A stretch of 64,000 nt of DNA from Flaviramulus multivorans (GTDB taxonomy: Bacteria > Bacteroidota > Bacteroidia > Flavobacteriales > Flavobacteriaceae), in NCBI RefSeq assembly GCF_021728415.1, contig NZ_JAKKDV010000003.1, positions 276,878-340,877 of the forward strand, written 5' to 3'. Numbering within the stretch: the stretch's first letter is position 1; each line of letters starts with the position of its first letter. Below the pieces are notes generated by a model. The model was not told the origin of the DNA and ran no database searches. It was given only the letters and a program-made list of their open reading frames with translations. Below are positions 42,727-51,755 of this stretch, piece after piece. The position numbers were made by a program, and so were the translations under genes.

Positions 42727-45636
42727 TTAATTTATTTTTTTCGAAAGAGATATCACCTTGTTTTTATCAATTATTGGTGTTATAGATTCTAAATATTCTG
42801 AACTTAGAGCCTTTTTGTTTTCTACAAATGGTCGAATTTGAAACAACCATAACTTGTTATCCTTAAATCCAAGTTCTACATCATAGGCACCCTCATAATC
42901 AGAATGTGTTTCCTTAGGAAGTGTTTTTCGAATGGTTTTTGCTAAAGCACGTATCTCGTTTATGTTTTGTTGATTTAAAATTGGCTTTTCAAAGGTTGCT
43001 TGCTTTTTTTGTATGCCACCAGTTGCTGGTAAACTATTATACAACGATTCTCTAGCAGGTGCTAAAAACTGCATACCTCCATTCAATTTAATTAAATACG
43101 TTTCAGCTGATTGACCATCCACAGCACCACCAGCACCACGACTTATTGCCACCGTTAAATCATCTTCATTGCCATTGCTAATACCTTTGGTAATTAAGAC
43201 CCCAGAATAATCAACATCTACACTAGGAATAACTAAAATAGATGGGAATACATTTTCAGGATTCAATAAATATTTTTGACGCCATTTAAAGCTTCGTTCT
43301 GTGTAAGGTGATGCCCAAACAGCCTTAATTCCGTCAAGGATTTTGTCTTTATCTGCAACGTTGAAAATCGTTAAATTTAATCCAGCACCTGTAAAGTCTT
43401 TTAGGTCTTCCATATTGGTATCACTTCTTAAAAACACTGGGACTTCACCTAATTCTTTTCCAAGAATATTTTTAAAATCTGATTCTAATTGTTCAATAAA
43501 TTCAGGTTTTAAGGTAATCTCTTTAATAGCTGCTCTAAGTTTTTCCAATTCTTGTAACTGATAGCTTTCAACTTCTGCTTCGCTAACGCCTTCATTTCTC
43601 AACCTTTCAGCTTTCGCAAACATGACATTTAAAAATGTCCAATATGAAATATCGTTATTTGGCATATTTTGGTTCATGTGTTCTTTAAAAATTCCAAAAG
43701 GAATCACTAAACCTTCAACAACCTTATCGGGAAACATTTTTTTAAGTTGACCAAGATTTGCAGCTTTAGGTCCGCAAAGTTTACCTGAATCGCTTGCATC
43801 TACGTCTCGTAGGTTTAAAATATTGGTTTCCGTAAGTCTAATGCTCTTAATAGGTACTTCAATCTTCTCTTCATTCCGTTCCTTTTTAACAAATAATAAA
43901 CGTTCGGTTTCGGTCATGTTTGACTCTGATTTCAAAATAACATTGCCTTTATTTGAAACGGCATAAAACACTTTTTGACCATTATATTTTTTTAAACTCT
44001 TTAAATTCTCATCAGATAATGCGGCATTTGGTATTCCTAAATTTCTAGCTAACAATTGTACATGTGACACCATATTTCCTTCTGAAACAGTAGCAATACC
44101 AGCAACAGGTTTTAAATCGGCTGGAGGGCGTTGAAAAACATATATATTATCCGAATCTACTTCAATATCGTCTGGAGAACCATCAACTACAACCAATTCT
44201 CCAAAAGCGTACCCTGGATTTAAACCTCTAAAAGAGCTCTGATTGGGTATATCCATAACTTTATTGGTTAATGCTGATTCTTTTGCAATAAAATCACCAA
44301 GTTTACCAACATTCTCACCAAGATATAAAGCAATAGAGCCTCTAATTTTATCATCAATAAAACCATAAGCTTTTGGCTCGAAATCTGTGTATAAATCGAC
44401 AGTGTTTTGATAATTAGCTTTAACCATTGATGAACTCCATTCCACCAAACTTCTTGCATTTTCTAAAACATTAGTTAATGCTTCTAAGCTTAAACTAGCT
44501 TCGTTTTCAGAAGGAGTTTTTAAATTAATTTGATCCCATTCTGATAATTCAATATAACCAGAACCCGCGGTAGCCATTCCTAAATAACATATTTTAGTGA
44601 GCATTTGCTGAAGGTTTTCAGGTTCCCATTCTGGAGATGTTTTAAAGACAATCTCTTCAAGTTTTAGCGACAAATCAAGAAGTTGTAATCTGGCTAATGG
44701 GCGTTTTTCATCCAATATAGATTCTCTGATTGCCATTAAAAGTTCCGCTGTTTCTGGGATTAGTGTTGAAGCTTTTGTTTCAGATGAATTTGTAGCTATA
44801 TAACTTGATATTTTTTCACCTATAGGTGTATTTTTAAATAATGAGGATTTGTTGACTAATGATTTTATATCTATAGGTTTGTAAAACTTTTGCATAGTAT
44901 TTACCAATTCATCAATTTTATTTTTATGATTGCTGGAAAGTTGAGTACCGTATTTACTTTTAAAAGCAATGACTTTTTCAATATCTGATGCTTCAGGTTG
45001 ACTATGAATTTTAACACGCAAATCCATAAACTGAATAAACTCATCTGAAATTACTTTTGACTGACTCCTAATTAGTTGAGACAAATTATCGTCACCATTA
45101 TGAGGAATATCTTTTAAGGACTGACGAATTAAAAAGTAGTGCTTCTCAATGTTTTCATCTTTTGCCAATAACCATTTATAGAAATCAATTCCCCAATTCG
45201 CTTCATCTTCAGATTGAATGGCGCCTCTGTAAAATTGTCCTTTTTCATTAATCCATCCATTATCTACGGCGCGTAAATACTTATCAAGTTGATATTGCTT
45301 TAATCTAGAGTGGTTATTATCAGCATCCCAAAACTCATTTTTATCGGTGTAGGCTAAAATTTGTCCTAAATAAATATGATTGGTCTTTCCAAGCGACACC
45401 ACAGCATCTTTATAACGTGCATGTTGAACACCCGGACCAATGTTATCGGGACATGGGTCTTTGGGTTGCCTTATACTGCCATCGGTACAAAACCAGCGTA
45501 TATCCTTATAAGGACCTCGTACATCTTTTTTGTATTGAATAATTTGTTGAGTAATAGCTTCATTGCTAACTTTTTGAGAAAAGCCTTTTAGAATGAATCC
45601 TACAATAACTAAACTAATTAAAACTAACTTTTTCAT
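42727..45636 (-). CDS. Exported PEP/pyruvate-binding, glucan-dikinase-like protein
   Basis: 969 residues. A signal peptide (MKKLVLISLVIVGFILKGFSQ) makes it periplasmic. About 460-560 is a swivelling phosphohistidine domain with H525 in VSEGNMVSHVQLLARNLGIP; about 610-955 is the PPDK/PEP-synthase N-terminal ATP-grasp domain (LCGPKAANLGQLKKMFP, then FLRSDTNMEDLKDFTGAGL). The order phosphohistidine domain then ATP-grasp domain is that of alpha-glucan water dikinases, not of PEP synthase or PPDK. The first ~440 residues are unassigned, with several Cys near 50-62. ATP is not expected in the periplasm, so its phosphate donor or even catalytic activity is unclear. It starts an operon with a perfect -7 box upstream. 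Confidence 0.75.
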   Translation of the reverse strand: MKKLVLISLVIVGFILKGFSQKVSNEAITQQIIQYKKDVRGPYKDIRWFCTDGSIRQPKDPCPDNIGPGVQHARYKDAVVSLGKTNHIYLGQILAYTDKNEFWDADNNHSRLKQYQLDKYLRAVDNGWINEKGQFYRGAIQSEDEANWGIDFYKWLLAKDENIEKHYFLIRQSLKDIPHNGDDNLSQLIRSQSKVISDEFIQFMDLRVKIHSQPEASDIEKVIAFKSKYGTQLSSNHKNKIDELVNTMQKFYKPIDIKSLVNKSSLFKNTPIGEKISSYIATNSSETKASTLIPETAELLMAIRESILDEKRPLARLQLLDLSLKLEEIVFKTSPEWEPENLQQMLTKICYLGMATAGSGYIELSEWDQINLKTPSENEASLSLEALTNVLENARSLVEWSSSMVKANYQNTVDLYTDFEPKAYGFIDDKIRGSIALYLGENVGKLGDFIAKESALTNKVMDIPNQSSFRGLNPGYAFGELVVVDGSPDDIEVDSDNIYVFQRPPADLKPVAGIATVSEGNMVSHVQLLARNLGIPNAALSDENLKSLKKYNGQKVFYAVSNKGNVILKSESNMTETERLLFVKKERNEEKIEVPIKSIRLTETNILNLRDVDASDSGKLCGPKAANLGQLKKMFPDKVVEGLVIPFGIFKEHMNQNMPNNDISYWTFLNVMFAKAERLRNEGVSEAEVESYQLQELEKLRAAIKEITLKPEFIEQLESDFKNILGKELGEVPVFLRSDTNMEDLKDFTGAGLNLTIFNVADKDKILDGIKAVWASPYTERSFKWRQKYLLNPENVFPSILVIPSVDVDYSGVLITKGISNGNEDDLTVAISRGAGGAVDGQSAETYLIKLNGGMQFLAPARESLYNSLPATGGIQKKQATFEKPILNQQNINEIRALAKTIRKTLPKETHSDYEGAYDVELGFKDNKLWLFQIRPFVENKKALSSEYLESITPIIDKNKVISLSKKIN

Positions 45637-45661
45637 GTTGATATAATATACAATTTTATAT

Positions 45662-45669
45662 CAAATGTA
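45662..45669 (-). promoter_or_regulatory. -7 promoter box of the dikinase-like / hydrolase / terC operon
   Basis: The minus strand reads TACATTTG, a perfect TAnnTTTG; transcription would start near 45655, about 19 bases before the ATG at 45636. Confidence 0.6.
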
Positions 45670-45716
45670 AAACCAATTTCAATCAAAATATCATATAGAT
45701 TAAAATAATTTTTATC

Positions 45717-46805
45717 CTAGTTAGGAAACAAGCTTTTATCTAAGCCTGGAACAATACGAAGTGCATTTTTATAATACACTTTTTTAAGTACTTCGTCTGG
45801 TAAATCTAAACCATACATTGGCCAAAAGGCATGATATTTTTTGTGATAGGGAAAGTATTCATCGGCGCTTTCAAGTACTCTGAAATAGGTTGGAAACTCT
45901 TCAGGGACCCAACTATCTTTTCCAAACAAAATACGGTCTTGATATTTGATAAAAAATGCTTTGGCAAAACGTGGCTGTCTTCCTAATTCGGCAATAATAG
46001 CACCTATACCAACATTCATATTTGGCATCTCGTCTAAAAGTTCGCCTAACTTTCCAAGATTATTGGCATACCAACCCATATGTGCATTAATAAAAGTGGT
46101 TTTGGGGTGGTTTTTAAACATATTATGTTGCTCGTTGATAATTTGCTCCCATGGTGCAGGATTATCAGCACCTCGTTTTCTTCTCGGGTGTGTTTTAAGT
46201 TCTAACCAACGTTCGTTATCGCCATCAAAGTCATCCCAAAAAGACTTTGGGTCTGCTGCATGAATGAGCACGGGGATCCCTAAATCGCCACAAGTTTTCC
46301 AAATAGGGTCTAGTCTTGGGTCGTCAATAGCCAATCTATTTCCATCTACATCTTTATTATACATCCCTAAACTTTTATAAACCTTCAATCCTTTAGCACC
46401 ATTTTTTACATCTTCTTTTAATTGGTTTACTGCTTTATCAATCCACCCTTCTGCCCCAGCGTTATTAAAATCTACGTTAGAAAACACCACAAATCTATTT
46501 GGAAAGTTATCTTTTACATTCTGTACAGCCTTTTGCAAATTTTCACCCGAACCACCACTTAAGTTTACCATAATCTTCATGTTAAGTGTATCCATAGCCT
46601 CTATTACTGGGGTCATATCCTGTGTTGCCATTCGCCTTTGATGTCCATGTACATCAATAAATGGAAATTTAGCACGTTTAATAACTTTTCCAGGAACAAC
46701 TAAGGTGGATTTAGGATTGTAATCTTCAAAAGACATGTCTTGGGATGATACACTTATTGAAAAAAGAAAAGCGAATACAATTAATAGGATATTTTTAGAA
46801 CTCAT
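45717..46805 (-). CDS. Exported amidohydrolase family protein
   Basis: 362 residues with a signal peptide ending near SVSSQ (residue 22). It is an amidohydrolase-2-like TIM-barrel: the HxH-type N-terminal motif reads FIDVHGHQRR, a conserved His is in VLIHAADP, another in INAHMGWYANN, and the metal Asp would be in ILFGKDSWVP. Members hydrolyse or decarboxylate small ring compounds. The first metal motif is HGH, as in decarboxylase-type members. The substrate is unknown. The gene is single; the dikinase-like gene lies downstream on the same strand after an 80-base gap with its own promoter. Confidence 0.85.
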   Translation of the reverse strand: MSSKNILLIVFAFLFSISVSSQDMSFEDYNPKSTLVVPGKVIKRAKFPFIDVHGHQRRMATQDMTPVIEAMDTLNMKIMVNLSGGSGENLQKAVQNVKDNFPNRFVVFSNVDFNNAGAEGWIDKAVNQLKEDVKNGAKGLKVYKSLGMYNKDVDGNRLAIDDPRLDPIWKTCGDLGIPVLIHAADPKSFWDDFDGDNERWLELKTHPRRKRGADNPAPWEQIINEQHNMFKNHPKTTFINAHMGWYANNLGKLGELLDEMPNMNVGIGAIIAELGRQPRFAKAFFIKYQDRILFGKDSWVPEEFPTYFRVLESADEYFPYHKKYHAFWPMYGLDLPDEVLKKVYYKNALRIVPGLDKSLFPN

Positions 46806-46898
46806 AAATGGTGGTAGTTAAAATTGTCAATAAAAATAAACATCATAGTCTATAAAATTGAAACTTTATGAAGGGTTTAACAAAGTTATAAAATAGTA

Positions 46899-46930
46899 TA
46901 AAAAAATAAGGCACTCAAAATTGAGTGCCC
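46899..46930 (-). terminator. Hairpin terminator after the YceI gene
   Basis: On the minus strand GGCACTCA, a 4-base loop and TGAGTGCC form an 8-base stem, followed by TTATTTTTT. It lies 26 bases beyond the YceI stop. Confidence 0.85.
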
Positions 46931-46955
46931 TAAATTGCTATTAATCAACTATTAA

Positions 46956-47534
46956 CTAGAATTCTAAGTCTGCTACCAAATCAAACTCATCATAAATGGC
47001 TTTATCTTTTAAGCCATCAAAAAAACTTGTAGAGCCATAACGTACATCGTATTTTGATCTGTCAACTTTTAAAGTAGCAGTGGCTTTACTCCCATATATA
47101 GAAATAGAAAAAGTAACAGGGTTTGTTTTTCCTTTAATAGTTAAATCGCCTGTTACAGTATAAGAGTTTTTACCTGTAGCTTGAACATCTTTAAAAACTA
47201 AAGTAGCTGTTGGGTGTGCTTCAACACCAAAAAAATCATCAGATTTTAAGTGTCCGTCTAACTTTCCTTTATATTCCCCTTGTAAATCTGTGCTGTTAAT
47301 AGTTGTCATATCTATTACAAATTCGCCACCCTTTAATGTTTCTTCTTCAAAAACTAATGCTCCAGATTTAATTGCGATGGTACCTTCATGCGAACCTGTT
47401 ACCTTATAACCTTTCCAAACTACCTTACTGCTTTCAGTTTTTACCTCTTTTTTCTCTTTATCAACCGTTGTAAAAGAAACAGTAACCAAAGCTACAAATG
47501 CAATGATTGCTAAATTTTTAATTGTGTTTTTCAT
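46956..47534 (-). CDS. YceI family periplasmic protein
   Basis: 192 residues from the ATG at 47534 (MKNTIKNLAIIAFVALVTVSFT, a signal peptide). An upstream ATG at 47582 lies within the promoter and is excluded. The YceI lipocalin-like fold is recognised by SSKVVWKGYKVTGSHEGTIA, then LKGGEFVIDMTTINSTDL, then KLDGHLKSDDFFGVEAHPTA and VTGDLTIKGKTNPVTF. Such proteins bind polyisoprenoids or similar hydrophobic molecules. It stands alone with its own promoter and terminator; the Crp/Fnr gene upstream on the same strand is separate. Confidence 0.93.
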   Translation of the reverse strand: MKNTIKNLAIIAFVALVTVSFTTVDKEKKEVKTESSKVVWKGYKVTGSHEGTIAIKSGALVFEEETLKGGEFVIDMTTINSTDLQGEYKGKLDGHLKSDDFFGVEAHPTATLVFKDVQATGKNSYTVTGDLTIKGKTNPVTFSISIYGSKATATLKVDRSKYDVRYGSTSFFDGLKDKAIYDEFDLVADLEF

Positions 47535-47579
47535 TTTTAAGTATGTTTTTTTTTTAAATAAATTATGATGCAAATATTG

Positions 47580-47587
47580 CAAACTTA
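47580..47587 (-). promoter_or_regulatory. -7 promoter box of the YceI gene
   Basis: The minus strand reads TAAGTTTG, a perfect TAnnTTTG, with transcription expected near 47573. It overlaps the alternative upstream start codon, which supports the start at 47534. Confidence 0.65.
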
Positions 47588-47640
47588 ATTCTATAAAAAA
47601 ATGAAGTAGTTTATTAAAACATGTTAATCTAGTTTAACAT

Positions 47641-48225
47641 TCAGTCTTCCAAAAGTAACTGACTTTTAATTTTACTAAGAAACTCTTTAGTAATGCCTAG
47701 GTAAGATGCTAACATGTATTGAGGAATACGTTGCTCAATATCAGGATATTGGTTTTTGAAGTACAGATATCTATCCTTTGCAGAGAGGCTAAAATTTCTA
47801 ATCAATCGTTTTTGAGTCGCCACCAATCCGCGTTCTATTATTTTTCTAAAAAAACGCTCTAACTTGGGTATTTTATCATATAATTCTTCAGTTGTTTCAA
47901 TAGGAAACATAATTAATTCTGTGTTTTCTATACACTGGACATTTAAATCTGCAGGTGTTTGAGTTATAAAACTCCCCATGTCTGAAGTCCACCAATCTTC
48001 AACAGAAAACAAAATAATATGCTCTTGTCCCTCATCATCCAAGAAAAATGTTTTAGTACAGCCAGAAATCACAAAACATTGATATTTACATACGTCTCCA
48101 TGTTGTAAGATATATTGACCTTTTAAATATTTTCGGAAAATTACTTTTGAAGTTAAGATAGCCTCTTCCTCTTGTGTTAAATCAACATATTTTCTAATGT
48201 AATCTAAAAGAGGTTTTATTTTCAT
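47641..48225 (-). CDS. Crp/Fnr family transcriptional regulator
   Basis: 194 residues from the ATG at 48225 (MKIKPLLDYIRKYVDLTQEE). The ATG at 48267 is upstream of the predicted transcript start. A cyclic-nucleotide-type beta barrel (about 20-125: FRKYLKGQYILQHGDVCKYQCFVISGC) is followed by a winged helix with ASYLGITKEFLSKIKSQLL as recognition region. The C-terminus is short and the canonical cAMP-binding Arg/Ser motif is not evident, so the ligand is unknown. This sub-group in Bacteroidota often regulates the adjacent gene; the MFS exporter diverges from it. Confidence 0.88.
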   Translation of the reverse strand: MKIKPLLDYIRKYVDLTQEEEAILTSKVIFRKYLKGQYILQHGDVCKYQCFVISGCTKTFFLDDEGQEHIILFSVEDWWTSDMGSFITQTPADLNVQCIENTELIMFPIETTEELYDKIPKLERFFRKIIERGLVATQKRLIRNFSLSAKDRYLYFKNQYPDIEQRIPQYMLASYLGITKEFLSKIKSQLLLED

Positions 48226-48246
48226 TGATGCATTTTTTGTAGGTAT

Positions 48247-48254
48247 CAAATTTA
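48247..48254 (-). promoter_or_regulatory. -7 promoter box of the Crp/Fnr regulator gene
   Basis: The minus strand reads TAAATTTG, a perfect TAnnTTTG, with transcription near 48240. The divergent promoter of the MFS gene lies about 60 bases away, so one bound regulator could act on both. Confidence 0.65.
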
Positions 48255-48312
48255 ACAATAATAACATTGTGTTATTAGATAGTAAATAGAATTTTCCTGA
48301 AATTAATTAATC

Positions 48313-48320
48313 TACTTTTG
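48313..48320 (+). promoter_or_regulatory. -7 promoter box of the MFS exporter gene
   Basis: TACTTTTG is a perfect TAnnTTTG ending 4 bases before the ATG at 48325. As at rlmD, the transcript would start at or near the start codon. Confidence 0.65.
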
Positions 48321-48324
48321 CATT

Positions 48325-49530
48325 ATGCAGAAAGCCCAAACCTTTAAATTTGAATTTGTGGCCTTAATGGCTTCTTTAATGTCGTTAGTTGCCCTTTCTA
48401 TCGACGCTTTATTACCGGCTCTTCCAGATATTGGTGCAGCCGTTGGTGTGGAAACCTCTAACGATAACCAGTTATTTATTACCATGATTTTTTTAGGATT
48501 AGGTTCAGGTCAGCTTGTTTTTGGAACACTATCTGATAGTTTTGGAAGAAAACCCCTTGTATACATTGGTTTTTTAATTTTTATCATAGCAAGTTTTATT
48601 TGCCTTTTTACTAAAAGTTTTGAGATGATGATTTTGGGTAGAGTTTTACAAGGCGTGGGATTATCATCACCCAGAAGCCTTAGTTTATCTATGATTCGAG
48701 ATGAGTTTAGTGGCGATTATATGGCTAAAATAATTTCAATTGTAGTGATGTTCTTTATTCTGGTTCCAGTAATTGCACCTACACTTGGTCAATTTTTACT
48801 CTATTATTTTAATTGGAAGGCTATATTTTATTTCAATTTAATTATTGGAGTTTTAATCATGCTTTGGTTTTTAAAACGACAACCTGAAACCTTACCTAAA
48901 GAACGCCGCATTAAATTTACACGCCATATGTTTTTTGATGGTGTTAAGGAATTTTTTAAATACAAGGAAGCGGTTGCTTTTACCGCAATTTCTGGCTTTA
49001 TTACGGGCTCATTTTTGGTATATTTAAGTACATCTCAACAAATTTTTCAAGTGCAGTATAATTTAGCTGATATGTTTCCTTATATCTTTGCGAGTTTAGC
49101 TATTTCTGTTGGGTTAGCCACATATTTTAATAGTCGATTTGTAGTACGTTTTGGTATGTTTAATATGGCCTATTTTTCTTGTTTCGCTTATGCTGCCATT
49201 TCAATTTTATATGTTATTCTTTTTTGGAATTCAGAAAACCCGAGTATTTATATGTTGCTTACTTTTTTTGGATTGCAGTTCTTCGCTGTAGGCTTTTTAT
49301 TTGGAAATTTAAGAGCGCTCGCATTACAGCCTTTAGGACATATAGCAGGTATTGGAGCCGCTATTAATGGGTTTCTATCCACGGTGATTGCTGTGCCAAT
49401 TGCTAATTATATTGGTAGTTTTGTGATTGATTCGGTGCTACCCTTATTTATTGGATTTTCAATTTTTGGAATAAGCTCTGTAATCGTTTTTTTAATTTTA
49501 AAGCGAAAATCTAAATTATCAAGTTTATAA
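48325..49530 (+). CDS. MFS multidrug exporter, Bcr/CflA type
   Basis: 401 residues with 12 predicted transmembrane segments. The first loop has GQLVFGTLSDSFGRKPLVYIG, the MFS motif A of drug exporters, and the preceding segment SIDALLPALPDIGAAVGV is typical of the Bcr/CflA family. The LGRVLQGVGLSSPRSLSLSMIRDEF stretch corresponds to motifs B/C. The substrate is unknown. The gene diverges from a Crp/Fnr regulator, which is the obvious candidate for its control. The possible leaderless start is noted above. Confidence 0.9.
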   Translation: MQKAQTFKFEFVALMASLMSLVALSIDALLPALPDIGAAVGVETSNDNQLFITMIFLGLGSGQLVFGTLSDSFGRKPLVYIGFLIFIIASFICLFTKSFEMMILGRVLQGVGLSSPRSLSLSMIRDEFSGDYMAKIISIVVMFFILVPVIAPTLGQFLLYYFNWKAIFYFNLIIGVLIMLWFLKRQPETLPKERRIKFTRHMFFDGVKEFFKYKEAVAFTAISGFITGSFLVYLSTSQQIFQVQYNLADMFPYIFASLAISVGLATYFNSRFVVRFGMFNMAYFSCFAYAAISILYVILFWNSENPSIYMLLTFFGLQFFAVGFLFGNLRALALQPLGHIAGIGAAINGFLSTVIAVPIANYIGSFVIDSVLPLFIGFSIFGISSVIVFLILKRKSKLSSL

Positions 49531-49550
49531 TTAACAAAATTACAACCCTC

Positions 49551-51323
49551 TTAAATCTTAGCCTGATAGGTATATAAATCGTAATACCTGCCTTCTTTAG
49601 CAATAAGTTCATCATGTGTACCACGTTCTACAATGTTTCCAGCTTCAATGACTAAAATTTGGTCTGCTTTTCTAATGGTGCTTAAACGGTGAGCAATGAC
49701 AATGGTGGTTCTGTTTTTAACTAATTCTGATAAACCTTTTTGAATCAACGCCTCACTTTCGGTATCTAAGTTGGAGGTTGCCTCATCTAAAATTATGATT
49801 TTTGGATTTGCTAAAATAGCACGTGCAATGGCTAAACGCTGACGTTGTCCGCCCGATAATTTTACACCACGCTCCCCTATTAAGGTTTCTAAACCATCAT
49901 CAAACCTATCGGTAAATTCATTAACGTAAGCCGCTTTTACAGCCTTTTGTAATTCTTCTTCTGTGGCATTAGGCCGGGGAAACATAATGTTTTCACGAAT
50001 AGTGCCTTCAAACAAAAATTCGTCTTGTAAAACAACCCCTAAATATTGTCTGTAGCTCTTTAATTTTACTTTTGATAAGTCTTGATTATCAATAGTTACT
50101 TTACCTGATTTAGGATTTAAGAATGTTGCGGATAATCCTGCAATGGTTGATTTTCCAGAACCCGAACTACCAACTAAAGCTGTTACTGAACCTGCCGGAG
50201 CTTTAAAATTTACGTTGTGTAAAACTTCTTTTCCTTCCTCGTATGCAAACGACACATCGTTAAATTCAATATCACCATTTAGGTTTTGGATTTCTATATT
50301 GCGCTCTTGATTATCTTCTTCTGCAGTCATATTCATAAGTTCTTCGGTTCTATCCAAACCAGCTAATGCTTCGGTTAACTGACTCCCAATATTACTCATC
50401 TGTATAATTGGAGCAATCATAAAACCTAGAATTAGGGTGAAGAATAAAAAGTCACCCGTTGTCATTTCACCAATAATCATGTAATAACCACCAATACCCA
50501 TGATGCCAGTGGTAGCAACGCCAATTAAAAAGGTTGACGAACTCGTCATAAAAGCAGTGGCTGTTAAACTCTTTTTTACATTTTGGTATAATTTTTCAAC
50601 CCCTTTTTCAAATACTATATTTTCTTGATCTTCGGCATTAAAAGCTTTTATTACTCGAACGCCTGCTAAAGTTTCGGTGAGTCTTCCTGTTACTTCGGCG
50701 TTAATTTTTCCCCGCGTTCTGAAAATAGGCCGAATATACTTGAAAGCCCTGAGTGCTATGTATCCAAAAATTGACAGCGGTACAAATACGAATAAAGTCA
50801 TCCAAGGGTTCAGTTTTATCAAAATAATTAAAGATATTATTGCTGTGAACGAACCACCAACTAATTGTACTAAGCCCGTGCCAATTAAATTACGCACGCC
50901 TTCAACATCGGACATGATTCTAGAAACTAAAGCACCCGATTTTGCATTATCAAAAAAACTTATGGGCAATGACAATACCTTTTTTTGAACTTGAGCCCTC
51001 AATTCGGAAATTAAATATTGCGCCTGTACACTTAATATCCGAGTCAACAAAAATGAGGTGACCGACTGTACTAAAAGTGCTCCTAAAACAATAAAAATAA
51101 GGTTGTAAAGTTGGTTGTAATCTTTATTTGGTACTACATCGTCGAGCAACACCTTACTTTGCCATGGTAAAATAAGACCTGATAAACTTTTAAGTACTAT
51201 TAAAAACAATCCAATAAAAACCAAATTTCGCCTAGGCCAAATAATGGTTTTAAAAGCTTGCAACATGGTTACTTTTGATTTTTCTGTGGAAGTATCTTTT
51301 GTGGACTTTTTTAAATGCTGCAT
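49551..51323 (-). CDS. ABC exporter, fused permease and ATPase (MsbA-like half transporter)
   Basis: 590 residues. Six transmembrane helices (about 30-325) are followed by an ATP-binding domain with Walker A GSSGSGKST, the signature LSGGQRQRLAIARA, Walker B KIIILDEATSNLD and the H-loop IAHRLST. As a half transporter it should form a homodimer. MsbA-type lipid flippase or drug exporter are the usual roles; the substrate is not readable. A single gene; a long repeat-containing gap lies upstream. Confidence 0.93.
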   Translation of the reverse strand: MQHLKKSTKDTSTEKSKVTMLQAFKTIIWPRRNLVFIGLFLIVLKSLSGLILPWQSKVLLDDVVPNKDYNQLYNLIFIVLGALLVQSVTSFLLTRILSVQAQYLISELRAQVQKKVLSLPISFFDNAKSGALVSRIMSDVEGVRNLIGTGLVQLVGGSFTAIISLIILIKLNPWMTLFVFVPLSIFGYIALRAFKYIRPIFRTRGKINAEVTGRLTETLAGVRVIKAFNAEDQENIVFEKGVEKLYQNVKKSLTATAFMTSSSTFLIGVATTGIMGIGGYYMIIGEMTTGDFLFFTLILGFMIAPIIQMSNIGSQLTEALAGLDRTEELMNMTAEEDNQERNIEIQNLNGDIEFNDVSFAYEEGKEVLHNVNFKAPAGSVTALVGSSGSGKSTIAGLSATFLNPKSGKVTIDNQDLSKVKLKSYRQYLGVVLQDEFLFEGTIRENIMFPRPNATEEELQKAVKAAYVNEFTDRFDDGLETLIGERGVKLSGGQRQRLAIARAILANPKIIILDEATSNLDTESEALIQKGLSELVKNRTTIVIAHRLSTIRKADQILVIEAGNIVERGTHDELIAKEGRYYDLYTYQAKI

Positions 51324-51454
51324 TTATAAAATATTTTCTAATGACTTATGACTGTAAAAATAGGTATTCTATAATTTGGATAGCACAAATGTATGTGAAA
51401 TAAAAAGCCACTTAAAAAAGTGGTTTAAATTTGTAAATATCCAAGATAAACTCT

Positions 51455-51572
51455 GTTAATTCGAGTAAATTTCATAATTGAAATGAGTGAAATTTGTATC
51501 GAGAATAAGAATTTAGGATATAAATTAGTTCTCGATACAATTTTTTTATCAAAAAATCACTCGAACTGACAC
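51455..51572. repeat. Large dispersed palindromic repeat, copy C
   Basis: The best-preserved copy. Inner arms TTGTATCGAGAA (51494-51505) and TTCTCGATACAA (51529-51540) are perfect inverted repeats; outer arms TTCGAGT (51460-51466) and ACTCGAA (51559-51565) pair too. Copies A (18010-18082) and B (19634-19720) share these words. It lies in the ~300-base gap upstream of the ABC exporter, where nothing else coding was seen apart from the small gene at 51625. Confidence 0.8.
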
Positions 51573-51624
51573 TATGAAAAGTATTTTATACTAAAATGTC
51601 CATTGATTAATACAGTTTAATAGT

Positions 51625-51729
51625 TTAAGTGCGTTTTGCTTTTTTAGCCAATTTTGCAGCTTTCTTTTCTTTGGGAGTTAACACTGCTTCTTTTTTAACA
51701 TTCTTCTTTGCGTCTTGAGTTTTTGCCAT
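51625..51729 (-). CDS. Very small Lys/Ala-rich protein
   Basis: 34 residues starting MAKTQDAKKNVKKEAVLTP and ending KKAKRT. About 40 per cent of residues are Lys or Arg, with a run of KEKKAAKLAKKAKR. The composition resembles small basic, nucleic-acid-binding or ribosome-associated proteins annotated as hypothetical in flavobacteria; no function is known. A 26-base gap separates it from the downstream end of the alcohol dehydrogenase gene on the same strand, so it could be co-transcribed with it. The low length makes the call moderately uncertain. Confidence 0.6.
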   Translation of the reverse strand: MAKTQDAKKNVKKEAVLTPKEKKAAKLAKKAKRT

Positions 51730-51755
51730 AATACATGTGTTTAATTTATATTTAT

